Part shown: piece by piece, positions 27,022-35,214 of the stretch
Position numbering within the stretch: position 1 is the stretch's first letter
Layout of the letters: every line of letters starts with the position of its first letter
Assembly: GCF_900183975.1 (NCBI RefSeq)
Contig: NZ_LT853882.1
Span: 2,907,501 to 2,971,500 of the forward strand
Length of the DNA: 64,000 nt
DNA from: Xanthomonas fragariae
Lineage (GTDB): Bacteria; Pseudomonadota; Gammaproteobacteria; Xanthomonadales; Xanthomonadaceae
Direction: 5' to 3'
Program-made: the position numbers and the translations under genes
Notes under the pieces: model-generated
Database searches by the model: none
Seen by the model: only the letters and a program-made list of their open reading frames with translations
What the model was told of the DNA's origin: nothing

Positions 27022-28662
27022 ATGGCCAGCTTTTTCCGCCGCAACAAGCCAACCACGCCCGACAGCTCGCGTACTTCGCGCTACAGCCTGGAAGAACTGG
27101 CAGCCGCATTCCCAACCGCTCCGTCTGCCGCCACGCCGGCATCGCCGGGCGAGGCAAGGCCGACTGCCGAGCCCAGCACAACACAGACACCAGCGCCGGT
27201 TGCGACGCCTGCACCTGCTGTACCCGCACGCACTGAACCTGTCACTTCGGCACCAGCAGTAACGACTCCTGCCGCGGCACCGGCCCAACAGCTTGCGCAG
27301 GACATTGCCGCGCGCACCGCCGAGGCGCAGAGCATTGCAGCCGTGCCAACGGCATCTGTGCCGCCGGCAACGCCCGCGCCTTCCGCTTTGCAGGCGCTGC
27401 CCGATCCGATTCCGTCTAGCGCGCCGAGCGGCCCCGCATCGGTTGTGGTGCCGCCGGTTGTTGTGCAACCGCAGACCACACTGGTGCCGCCTGCCGCTGA
27501 GCGTGTGCGATCTGTGCCGCCGTCTCAGAGCGCCGCTCCTGGGGCCGCTGCACCGCCGATCTCGGCAGCGCCGGTCGCCGCTTCGCCCGTCGCAACACCT
27601 GTGCCTACAGCGACACCGGTTGCCGCAACTCCGGCCGTCACTCCCTCTGTGGTGACCGAAACAGCCATCGTCACCGCCCCGGCGGCGGCGCAGGACAGCG
27701 ACAGCATCGCCGGCCAGCGCGACGCGCTACCGGCCGCGCCGGCCGGCAAGCCGGGTTGGCGCGAACGTCTGCGCAACAGCACCTTCGCGCGTAGTTTCGG
27801 TGGGCTGTTCTCGCGCAACCCCAAGCTTGACGAGGATTTGCTCGACGAAATCGAGACCGCGCTGATCACCGCCGACGTCGGCATCGGCGCGACCACTGCG
27901 TTGGTCGAAGGCCTGCGCAAGCGCATGAATTCGCGCGAGTTTGTCGATGCGCAGGCGATGTTCAAGGCACTGCGCGCCGACCTGATCGCGCTGCTGCAGC
28001 CGGTCTCCAAGCCGTTGATCATCGACCGCTCGGCCAAGCCATTCGTGGTGCTCACTGTCGGCGTCAACGGCGTCGGCAAGACCACCACCATCGGCAAGCT
28101 CGCCAAGCGCTTCAAGGACGAAGGCAACAGCCTGATGCTGGCCGCCGGCGACACCTTCCGCGCTGCCGCAGTCGCGCAATTGCAAGCCTGGGGCGATCGC
28201 AACGGGGTAGCCGTGATCGCGCAGGGACAGAACGCCGATGCCGCATCTGTCGCGTTCGACGCACTGAAGGCCGCCAAGGCGCGCGGCACCGACGTGCTAA
28301 TTGCCGATACCGCCGGCCGCCTGCACACCCAGACCGGCCTGATGAATGAGCTCGGCAAGATCCGCCGCGTACTCGGCAAGATCGACGCCGCTGCCCCCCA
28401 CGAAGTGTTGATGGTCATCGATGGCACCACCGGCCAGAACGCAATCTCGCAGCTGCGTCAGTTCCATGCCGCGGTCGGCGTCAGCGGTCTGGTCGTGACC
28501 AAGCTCGATGGCACCGCAAAGGGCGGCGTGGTGTTTGCGCTGGCACGCGAGTTCAACATTCCGATCCGCTTCGCAGGCATTGGCGAGCGCCCGGAGGATC
28601 TGCGCGTGTTCGATCCAGTGGCCTTCGTCTATGCGTTGTTGCCGGAAGCATTGGGCAGCTGA
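27022..28662 (+). CDS. ftsY: Signal recognition particle receptor FtsY
   Basis: The 546-aa SRP receptor GTPase that docks ribosome-nascent chain complexes at the inner membrane. The start at 27022 gives MASFFRRNK, a basic amphipathic N-terminus. Residues about 20-245 are a low-complexity Ala/Pro/Thr/Val region in place of the usual acidic A domain. The N domain begins around WRERLRNSTFARSFGGLFSRN. The G domain shows GVNGVGKTTTIGKLA (about 346-360), DTFRAAAVAQL, DTAGRLHTQ and TKLDGTAKGG. mutY follows 47 bp downstream, suggesting cotranscription. Confidence 0.97.
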   Translation: MASFFRRNKPTTPDSSRTSRYSLEELAAAFPTAPSAATPASPGEARPTAEPSTTQTPAPVATPAPAVPARTEPVTSAPAVTTPAAAPAQQLAQDIAARTAEAQSIAAVPTASVPPATPAPSALQALPDPIPSSAPSGPASVVVPPVVVQPQTTLVPPAAERVRSVPPSQSAAPGAAAPPISAAPVAASPVATPVPTATPVAATPAVTPSVVTETAIVTAPAAAQDSDSIAGQRDALPAAPAGKPGWRERLRNSTFARSFGGLFSRNPKLDEDLLDEIETALITADVGIGATTALVEGLRKRMNSREFVDAQAMFKALRADLIALLQPVSKPLIIDRSAKPFVVLTVGVNGVGKTTTIGKLAKRFKDEGNSLMLAAGDTFRAAAVAQLQAWGDRNGVAVIAQGQNADAASVAFDALKAAKARGTDVLIADTAGRLHTQTGLMNELGKIRRVLGKIDAAAPHEVLMVIDGTTGQNAISQLRQFHAAVGVSGLVVTKLDGTAKGGVVFALAREFNIPIRFAGIGERPEDLRVFDPVAFVYALLPEALGS

Positions 28663-28709
28663 TCGGCAGGCGCCTGCCGCAGTCATGACCTCCACCGCCA
28701 GCAGACCTC

Positions 28710-29783
28710 ATGCCCGCCGACTACGCCGCTCCCGCCGCTGACGCTTTCGTCGACCGTCTGCTGCACTGGTTCGACGGCCACGGTCGCCACGATCTGCCCT
28801 GGCAGCATCCGCGTGCACCGTACCGGGTATGGTTGTCGGAAATCATGCTGCAGCAGACACAGGTTGCGGTGGTCGTTCCGTATTTCCAGAAGTTCGTCGC
28901 CAGCTTCCCGACCCTGGCCGACTTGGCCGCAGCCGACAACGACACGGTGATGGCGCACTGGGCCGGGCTGGGCTACTACGCACGTGCACGCAATCTGCAT
29001 GCCGCTGCCAGGCAATGCGTCGCCTTGCATGATGGCGAGCTGCCGCGCGATTTCGCTGCACTGCTCGCGCTACCGGGTGTCGGACGCAGCACAGCAGGCG
29101 CCATCCTCAGCCAAGCCTGGAACGACCGCTTTCCGATCATGGATGGCAACGTCAAACGGGTGATGACGCGCTTCCACGGCATTGGCGGCTACCCCGGCCT
29201 GCCGGTGGTCGAAAAGCAGTTGTGGCAGCTGGCCTCAACGCATGTGGCGCACGTTCCAGCCGGTCGCCTGGCCGACTACACGCAGGCGCAAATGGATTTC
29301 GGCGCCACGCTGTGCACGCGTACAAAACCGGCGTGCGTGCTGTGTCCGCTGCAGGACGATTGCGTGGCGCGGTGCGATGGACTGGTCGAAGCGTTGCCCA
29401 CACCCAAGCCCTGCAAGCAACTGCCCGAACGCGAGGCCACCGCGCTACTGCTCGAAAACGCAGACAAGCACATCCTGCTGCAACGCCGTCCGCCGACCGG
29501 CATCTGGGCCTCGTTATGGACGCTACCGCAAGCCGGGACCGACGCCGGCATGCGCGCATGGTTCGCAACGCATATCGATGGCGACTACGAGCGCGCCGAT
29601 GAGATGCCGCTGATCGTGCACACCTTCAGTCATTACCGCCTGCATCTGCAGCCCTTGCGCGTGCGCAAGGTCGCGCTGCGCCCCGCCGTGCGCGACACTG
29701 ACGACCTACGCTGGGTTGCCCGTGCCGATCTCGGATCGCTGGGCTTGCCGGCGCCCATCCGCAAGCTGCTCGACGCACTCTAG
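28710..29783 (+). CDS. mutY: A/G-specific adenine glycosylase MutY
   Basis: A 357-aa base-excision repair enzyme removing adenine opposite 8-oxoguanine. The catalytic E44 ([10 protein letters not shown]), the helix-hairpin-helix [13 protein letters not shown] and the catalytic D145 ([12 protein letters not shown]) are visible. The [4Fe-4S] cluster ligands are C202, C209, C212 and C218 in the canonical C-x6-C-x2-C-x5-C spacing. The C-terminal MutT-like recognition domain ([20 protein letters not shown]) is complete. Confidence 0.97.
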   Translation: MPADYAAPAADAFVDRLLHWFDGHGRHDLPWQHPRAPYRVWLSEIMLQQTQVAVVVPYFQKFVASFPTLADLAAADNDTVMAHWAGLGYYARARNLHAAARQCVALHDGELPRDFAALLALPGVGRSTAGAILSQAWNDRFPIMDGNVKRVMTRFHGIGGYPGLPVVEKQLWQLASTHVAHVPAGRLADYTQAQMDFGATLCTRTKPACVLCPLQDDCVARCDGLVEALPTPKPCKQLPEREATALLLENADKHILLQRRPPTGIWASLWTLPQAGTDAGMRAWFATHIDGDYERADEMPLIVHTFSHYRLHLQPLRVRKVALRPAVRDTDDLRWVARADLGSLGLPAPIRKLLDAL

Positions 29784-29944
29784 AGCGAATGTCGAAACGG
29801 CGAGGTGCACCGGCGCGCAGCAGCATACGCAACTCGTACACTGCGATTCTGAGCGCGCCATCAAGCCAGCTGACAATCGCTCGTTACGTTTCGCCAGCCG
29901 CTCCAGGCGCGCACTTCAATACTTACGTATTCAAAGGAATCCGC

Positions 29945-30223
29945 ATGTCCCGCACCGTGTTTTGCCAGTACCAGCAAAGCGACACCGAAGGTCTGGATTT
30001 TGTGCCGTATCCCGGCGAACTCGGCCAGCGCATCTTCGCGCAGATCGGCAAGACTGCCTGGCAAGCGTGGCTGGCGCACCAGACCATGTTGATCAACGAA
30101 AACCGGCTCTCGCCGCGCGACCCCATGCACCGTGCCTTTCTCGAAGCCGAGCTGCAGAAGTTCCTGTTCGAGCGCAACGCCAGCAAGCCGGAGGGCTATG
30201 TCGCGCCGTTGAGTGAGGAATAA
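29945..30223 (+). CDS. yggX: YggX-type Fe(2+)-trafficking protein
   Basis: A 92-aa cytosolic protein that protects iron-sulfur clusters from oxidative damage. It shows the family features MSRTVFCQ with the conserved Cys7, [36 protein letters not shown] and KFLFE. It is placed after mutY, an Fe-S enzyme, a pairing seen in other proteobacteria. An imperfect 26-bp palindrome at 30245-30270 follows the stop and may act in transcription termination or processing. Confidence 0.95.
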   Translation: MSRTVFCQYQQSDTEGLDFVPYPGELGQRIFAQIGKTAWQAWLAHQTMLINENRLSPRDPMHRAFLEAELQKFLFERNASKPEGYVAPLSEE

Positions 30224-30491
30224 CAGCGACTACGTGGCGGTGAAGCACATGACGAGCACTCGTCACGTGCTGTTAGCCGCTTTAAGATTGCTAAAGAGCT
30301 GTGCGGCTATTGATCAGCTTGCGCCTCACGTTCCTGCATCCTGGCCTCGCCTAATTGCTTCCCCGACACGCGCATCGCTTTTACATCAAGCAGTCGGATG
30401 ACCTCGATACGGCATAGGATGCAAATCATCGCTGGGCCGCCAAGCACGATGACATCGTCAAAACGCGCGGTCGCCCGCCCAATTCGGCCGG

Positions 30492-30745
30492 ATGAGCGTG
30501 CCCGATGCCAAGCGGCACGAAGATCTGGAAGCAGAGAACGACCGGCTGAAGAAGTTGCTGGCCGAACGGCCGTTCGAGAACGATCCGATCAAGCAGGCGC
30601 TCCGAAAAAAGTGGTGAGCGTACCGGCGCGTCGCGCACTGGTGCGCCAAATGCCTCAACGCGCACTGCTTACCAACACTGCTGCATGCGCGCACCGAGAT
30701 CGAGCGCTGGCGACGCGAATACACTGAGGAACGACCCAAGGTCGC
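30492..30745 (+). mobile_element. Decayed IS3-family element (orfA tail and orfB tail)
   Basis: At 30492-30617 the frame reads MSVPDAKRHEDLEAENDRLK ... and on to a stop after ALRKKW. This is the leucine-zipper C-terminus of an IS3-type orfA. It is followed directly by a VPARRALVRQ-like orfB start and then, after an internal deletion, by the orfB C-terminus (CLNAHCLPTLLHARTEIERW, then RREYTEERPK). Terminal repeats and the catalytic core are gone. Confidence 0.75.
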
Positions 30746-31068
30746 AGTGACTTCCGCGCAGATCGCGGCTGCCCAAAACAATCAGCTCTTCGATGCCGCC
30801 ACCTCGCCATCGATAAATTCGGCGACCGTTCTTGCTAATGCCGTCTTGCATTCAAGCGCACAGTTGTGAGCCATTGCCTGTGTAGCGCTTACTGGAAGCC
30901 GGCCAAGCGCCGCGCTGCTCACCACCGCGCGCAGGCGTGCGTACGCGCTGTTTTGCCGTAGCATGCGCGGGAAGCAAGCAGCTCTTGCGCACCGTGCGGC
31001 CGTTCTGGCGCCGTTGCGCGCGTTCTTTCCACGCCAGCGCATCTGTCTGGCGACCATGCGATGTCACC
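30746..31068. other. 323-bp region without recognisable gene
   Basis: It lies between the IS3 remnant and the methyltransferase start. Open frames on both strands (for example 30782-31057 minus and the 5' extension of the methyltransferase frame from 30937) lack family-like sequence. I see no promoter I would defend. Confidence 0.4.
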
Positions 31069-31728
31069 ATGCCGGGCTACCAGACCCAGATCCACGAGTT
31101 GACCTTCGGGCAGCTGACCTACGTCATCCGCGCGCTGGCGGACAAGCAGCAATACGCGGACCCCGATGAGAGCGCTGCCGAGGCCGGCATCTCATCGGCG
31201 CAGTGGAGCCTGTTCGGCCAAGTCTGGCCCGCCGGCCAGTTGTTGGCCGAAGCGATGGCCACGCGACCGGTCGACGGCAAGCGCATCCTTGAGCTTGGCT
31301 GCGGCCTGGGCCTTGCGAGTCTGGTGTTGCGCAGACGCGGCGCCGATGTGGTCGCCAGCGACCACCATCCGTTGGCGGAAGTGTTTCTGGCCTACAACGC
31401 GGCACTCAACGGGCTGGAATCGTTGCCGTATCGCCGTCTCGACTGGAACACCGGCGCGCCCAACATGGGCCAGTTCGACATGATCATCGCCAGCGACGTG
31501 CTTTACGAAACCCGCCACGCCACCATGCTGGCCAAGCTGATCCCCGAGCTCGCCAAACCCTCGTGCGAGATCGTCATCAGCGATCCCGGCCGCGGCAATG
31601 CCAACGCGCTGTCGCGCATGCTGGCGGATATCGGGTTTTCATTGATCGCCGACGAACGTCAAGCATCGGCACAAGTGGCCAAGGCCCCACGTCTGTTCGT
31701 GTATCGCCGCAACCTGGACAACTGGTAG
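31069..31728 (+). CDS. Class I SAM-dependent methyltransferase
   Basis: A 219-aa protein from MPGYQTQIHELTFGQL at 31069; the upstream in-frame extension from 30937 is arginine-rich junk. SAM motif I is ILELGCGLGLASL, an acidic loop follows (VVASDHHPLAEVF), and motif IV-like sequence is DMIIASDVLYE. It resembles the Methyltransf_16/nicotinamide N-methyltransferase-like group that often modifies lysines of proteins. The substrate is unknown. It stands alone between remnants. Confidence 0.85.
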   Translation: MPGYQTQIHELTFGQLTYVIRALADKQQYADPDESAAEAGISSAQWSLFGQVWPAGQLLAEAMATRPVDGKRILELGCGLGLASLVLRRRGADVVASDHHPLAEVFLAYNAALNGLESLPYRRLDWNTGAPNMGQFDMIIASDVLYETRHATMLAKLIPELAKPSCEIVISDPGRGNANALSRMLADIGFSLIADERQASAQVAKAPRLFVYRRNLDNW

Positions 31729-32256
31729 CCGGCAGCCGGCTGATCGCGCTGCCGCGTCGTCATGGCGCAGGCGCTTAAGCAAACAACGCGATCGGCATGT
31801 GTGGATCGGCCGCTGTATCGCTGTATCGCTGTGCTCACTCGTACGCATCGCCGTCGGGATATCTTGAGCATGCATTTCCCAGCTTTCGAGCATGCGCGTG
31901 TGGGACAGACGCGTGGATCAGAAAGGTGCGGCGGCGGTCGTAGCGGAAGGTGATGTAGTTGGTCCAATGCTGGCAGCACGATACGCCGTTCGCACCATCA
32001 AATTCGCGCAACATCGCGCCGTCAACTTACAGTGCCTAATCGCAAGCACCTCGGTGGCCAACATACTGTCGAGCGACAGCGGCATTCGTTCGCCGCAGCG
32101 CGTTTTTCGGTCGTGAAGACAGATCATCAAGCAGCTTGGCAGCTCACGCATAATTGTCGCAACGCCCACGTCCGATTGATGCGTTCGGGGCGATGCTGGC
32201 CTCGCACCAGCTACTCCAGTGGCGCATTCCCCAGCCAACGAAAACGAGAAATTCCA
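31729..32256. other. 528-bp region without recognisable gene
   Basis: It separates the methyltransferase from the KGG-repeat protein. The 170-aa minus-strand ORF reaching into it (31918-32430) is a shadow of the KGG gene. A minus-strand stretch near 31930-31990 reads CCQHWTNYITFRYDRR and could be a gene remnant, but I recognise nothing. The promoter of the KGG gene should lie at its right end. Confidence 0.4.
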
Positions 32257-32457
32257 ATGGCAAATCAGAACGACAACAAGGGTGGCACCAGTAACCGCGG
32301 TTTTGCTTCGATGGACGAAGAAAAGCAGCGCGAAATCGCCGCCAAGGGCGGCAAGGCAGCGCATGAAAGTGGCAACGCGCATGAATTCACGTCGGAAGAA
32401 GCGCGCGAAGCCGGCAAGAAAGGCGGCCAAGCGAGCGGCGGCGGCAATAACCGCTAA
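32257..32457 (+). CDS. KGG-repeat (YciG/Con-10-like) stress protein
   Basis: A 66-aa hydrophilic protein, MANQNDNKGGTSNRGFASMD..., with repeated KGG motifs (AAKGGKAAHESG, AGKKGGQASGGG) interleaved with a SEEAREAGK helix. Family members are small general-stress proteins (YciG in E. coli, Con-10 in Neurospora) of unknown biochemical role. It is monocistronic and followed 26 bp later by a strong terminator. Confidence 0.9.
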   Translation: MANQNDNKGGTSNRGFASMDEEKQREIAAKGGKAAHESGNAHEFTSEEAREAGKKGGQASGGGNNR

Positions 32458-32482
32458 CTAACGCAACGCTTCAAGTAATGCG

Positions 32483-32526
32483 GCGCTTTCGGAAGGGCTT
32501 CAACTCTTCCGGAAGCGCATTTTTTT
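32483..32526 (+). terminator. Intrinsic terminator after the KGG-repeat gene
   Basis: GCGCTTTCGGAAG (32483-32495) pairs with CTTCCGGAAGCGC (32506-32518) with one mismatch over a 10-nt loop, followed by ATTTTTTT. It is a textbook Rho-independent terminator on the plus strand. Confidence 0.9.
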
Positions 32527-32719
32527 GCAGGCTGCACGGCGTTTCATCTCATTAGACACCACCCCGGCACGATCGCGCCCGATGAGAAATTCGCTCCGAG
32601 CCTGATTGCCCGATCACGATTACGCGTGCATGCGCCTGTGCTGCACGAGGCAAACATATTCACACAACTCGATACGCTACGGCAGCATTTCAAGGCGAGC
32701 CGTGGCACGTACTAAATGA

Positions 32720-32953
32720 ACCCGCCGCGGCCTCGGTTCTGTCAACTACACCTATCACGAGCACTTGCACAGCGCGCTGGAGATATTGCCAGCCACGCCC
32801 GGTGTCTATCTCTTCCAAGGAGACGGCCGCGAGCTGCCGCTGTATATCGGCAAGAGCGTCAATCTGCGGGTGCGGGTGATGGATCATTTTCGTACGCTGC
32901 GCGAAGAATCGTTGTTGCGCCAGACCCGTCGCGTCAGCGTTATCCAAATCTAG
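32720..32953 (+). pseudogene. GIY-YIG nuclease fragment (Cho/UvrC N-terminus)
   Basis: An open frame of 77 codons without an ATG (preceded by an in-frame TGA at 32717). It encodes [26 protein letters not shown] and [19 protein letters not shown], the GIY-YIG nuclease module of UvrC/Cho endonucleases. It stops after RRVSVIQI, well short of the roughly 100-residue domain and any C-terminal part. It is a broken remnant of a Cho-like nucleotide-excision nuclease. Confidence 0.75.
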
Positions 32954-33799
32954 GCACGCAGCTGCTGAAATCGTTGGAAACGCATTTGCATTGTGTGGCG
33001 CTTCTGTAAGCGACCGGAAGACACAGTGCAGTGGTTGCGACGAGCGACGCCGCTGCAAGGCGCGCACGTATGTAGCAAGAATGGATCACAGACGTAAGAA
33101 GCCAGATAATTGGAAATCGAGGATCTTTTTTGCGTGACGACAACGACACTAGGCTGTGGCGCTGTATGAAACGTGCGCCAGAGGTGACAGGTATGCGGAG
33201 CCTTCCTGTATGACGCGTCATCCTGGGCTTTCCTGCGTGACCGATGTATCCGCCTTATGATCATTCGCAGCGCCTTGTTAGCTGCTCTGGATCTCGCAAC
33301 TTCGGTATTCCTTTGGGTCCAAAAACTCCGCCAGACAGGAGCCGACACGCAGCGCTTGCTCGCGTGCATCGCCACGATACTCGCCCTGCCCGGCGCCCTC
33401 GATCGTGGCCACGGGCGACGCACGATCGCGGTGGTAGACGAACGCGGTCGAGAGCCACAGGGTCGTGCAGGAGGCTTGGCTTTCCAACGTCTCTACGCGG
33501 AATTCACCGCAGTAGCCGTGGATCAATGTGCGTCGAAGTGTTTTATGCGTCATGCGCGCAAGTATCGCTACGCGCGTTTGAAGACCGCGTGGAAAACCGC
33601 CCTCGTTTCGCAGGCTGCACCACTGCCGCGCTCGCCAGCCGCGAAACCATGCATACCTGCGCGACCAAGACTAAGCTACGGACATGCCTAAGAAAACCGC
33701 CCACGCGAAATGGCGTATATCTGGCGCAATCGAGCAAAACTAAAGAAAACAAATCGATCCGGTAATAACCGTAAAGCCTTGCGAATGAAGGCTTGCAAA
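32954..33799. other. 846-bp gene-poor region on the 3' side of tRNA-Phe
   Basis: No gene is recognised. Candidate ORFs overlap on both strands: 33257-33691 plus, and 33278-33553 minus, which starts MTHKTLRRTLIHGYCGEF. None shows a domain; the minus-strand one could be a small hypothetical protein. A 7-bp hairpin AAGCCTT/AAGGCTT at 33774-33794 lies just after the tRNA 3' end and may end its transcript. The composition looks like decayed DNA. Confidence 0.45.
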
Positions 33800-33875
33800 T
33801 GGTGGCCGAGGACGGAATCGAACCGCCGACACGGGGATTTTCAATCCCCTGCTCTACCAACTGAGCTACTCGGCC
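33800..33875 (-). tRNA. tRNA-Phe (GAA)
   Basis: A 76-nt tRNA including an encoded CCA. The acceptor stem GGCCGAG/CTCGGCC, D arm GCTC-AGTTGGTA-GAGC, anticodon arm GGGGA-TTGAAAA-TCCCC (anticodon GAA) and T arm with TTCGATT are all complete. The gene-poor debris zone starts immediately beyond its 3' end. Confidence 0.97.
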
Positions 33876-34058
33876 ACTATCGCAACGATGCCTGCATGCG
33901 TTGCGAGGACGCGAATCATAGCGAGCAGGCGCAGTTTGGGCAAGCGTTGTGACGCACCTTGGCGCAGAACGGCGTCGGCACTCTCGGGTTTCTTGCACCG
34001 GTTCACGCCGCGCAGCGGGGTGCATGGCCTAGCCTGCGCGCGTTCATCGGAGATTGCC

Positions 34059-34595
34059 ATGCGCCTGCCCCGCCTGCTGTTGTCGTTCGTCGCCTTGCTG
34101 CCGCTGACTACGTTCGCGCAACAGCCGGTGCGTGCGGTGCCGCAGCTGGACATCTCACGCTACGCCGGGCAGTGGCACGAAATCGCACACCTGCCGGTGC
34201 CGTTTCAGAAGAAGTGCCGCAGCGACATCACCGCCAGCTATACCCTGCGCGACGATGGCTTGATCGGTGTGCGCAACCGCTGCCGCACCGCCGATGGCGG
34301 CTTGACCCAGGCCCAAGGCGTGGCCCGCCCGGTTGATGGCCAGCCCGGGCAATTGCAGGTGCGCTTCGCCCCGGAATGGCTGAGTTGGCTGCCGTTGGTG
34401 TGGGCCGACTACTGGGTGATCGCGCTCGACCCGGATTACCAATGGGCGGTGATCGGCGAGCCGGATCGCAAGTACCTGTGGGTCCTGTCGCGCTCGCCGC
34501 ACATGCAGAGCACACAGTTCGAACAACTCAAGACCCAGGCCACGCAGATGGGTTACGACCTGTCGCCACTAATCGTGGTTGCACCGTTGTTCTGA
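34059..34595 (+). CDS. Lipocalin family protein (Blc-like)
   Basis: A 178-aa exported lipocalin. The signal peptide is MRLPRLLLSFVALLPLTTFA with no lipobox cysteine, so it is probably periplasmic rather than lipidated as in E. coli Blc. The GxW motif is in YAGQWHEIAHLP, followed by FQKKCRSDITASYTL, RNRCRTADGG, YWVIALDPDYQWAVIGEPDRK and LWVLSR, the Blc/apolipoprotein D signature order. It probably binds or stores lipids of the envelope under stress. Confidence 0.93.
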   Translation: MRLPRLLLSFVALLPLTTFAQQPVRAVPQLDISRYAGQWHEIAHLPVPFQKKCRSDITASYTLRDDGLIGVRNRCRTADGGLTQAQGVARPVDGQPGQLQVRFAPEWLSWLPLVWADYWVIALDPDYQWAVIGEPDRKYLWVLSRSPHMQSTQFEQLKTQATQMGYDLSPLIVVAPLF

Positions 34596-34699
34596 CCTCA
34601 CTGCCTGCACAGCCCCCGGCGACGCGCACAAGCCGCAAGGTAGCGACCGTACTGCGTAGTATTCTTGACGCCGTCTCATCCCGCCAAGGAACCGAGTAC

Positions 34700-35176
34700 A
34701 TGCGTCGTGCCTATCGCCTTCTTCTTGTTTCGCTGGCCTGCAGCCTGCTGCTGAGCGCCTGCGGTGGCGCGGTGCGCCGGGTCTCCGAACCTGCGGCCAG
34801 CATCCAGCAGCTCACGGTACGTCCCGATGGCGCGTGGTCGGTCGACCTGCGGCTGCAGAACTACAGCAGCATCCCGATGCAGTTCGAGCGTGTGGCGCTG
34901 GAGATCTCCGCAGGCGAACAGGTGGTCGGTAAGCTCGACCAGGTCGTAGGCATTTCGATCGGGCCGGAGACCGCCGACGTGGTGACCGTCGACCTGCAAC
35001 CAACCTCCTTGGGGCGCATCACTGTGGCCGACGTGCTCGCTGGCGGACGCTCGCTGCCGTACACGCTCAAGGGCAAGGTGTGGGCGACCCCGCAGGACAA
35101 AAAGCAGCGCGATTTCAGCGTCGAGTCACGCAACACGCTCAGCCCGGCCCCCGGCCTCGACGGCGTGCTGCGCTGA
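34700..35176 (+). CDS. LEA type 2-like lipoprotein
   Basis: A 158-aa predicted lipoprotein with lipobox LLSAC (C21). The mature part is a single beta-sandwich of the LEA_2/WHy kind (WSVDLRLQNYSSIPMQFERVALEIS; VVGISIGPETADVVTVDL; LPYTLKGKVWA). Such proteins are associated with desiccation or envelope stress; the function is not established. The gene lies between the lipocalin and an acyl-CoA dehydrogenase and ends 38 bp before the latter. Confidence 0.85.
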   Translation: MRRAYRLLLVSLACSLLLSACGGAVRRVSEPAASIQQLTVRPDGAWSVDLRLQNYSSIPMQFERVALEISAGEQVVGKLDQVVGISIGPETADVVTVDLQPTSLGRITVADVLAGGRSLPYTLKGKVWATPQDKKQRDFSVESRNTLSPAPGLDGVLR

Positions 35177-35214
35177 CGCGCATGCCTCCCCGCACCCGCT
35201 TCTAAGGATCCCGC

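Noticed and set aside
31918-32430. 170-aa minus-strand open frame
   Set aside because: It is antisense to the KGG-repeat gene and its repeat structure mirrors it.
33278-33553. 91-aa minus-strand ORF as a real gene
   Set aside because: It has no domain, overlaps a longer plus-strand ORF and lies in decayed DNA; not enough support to call.
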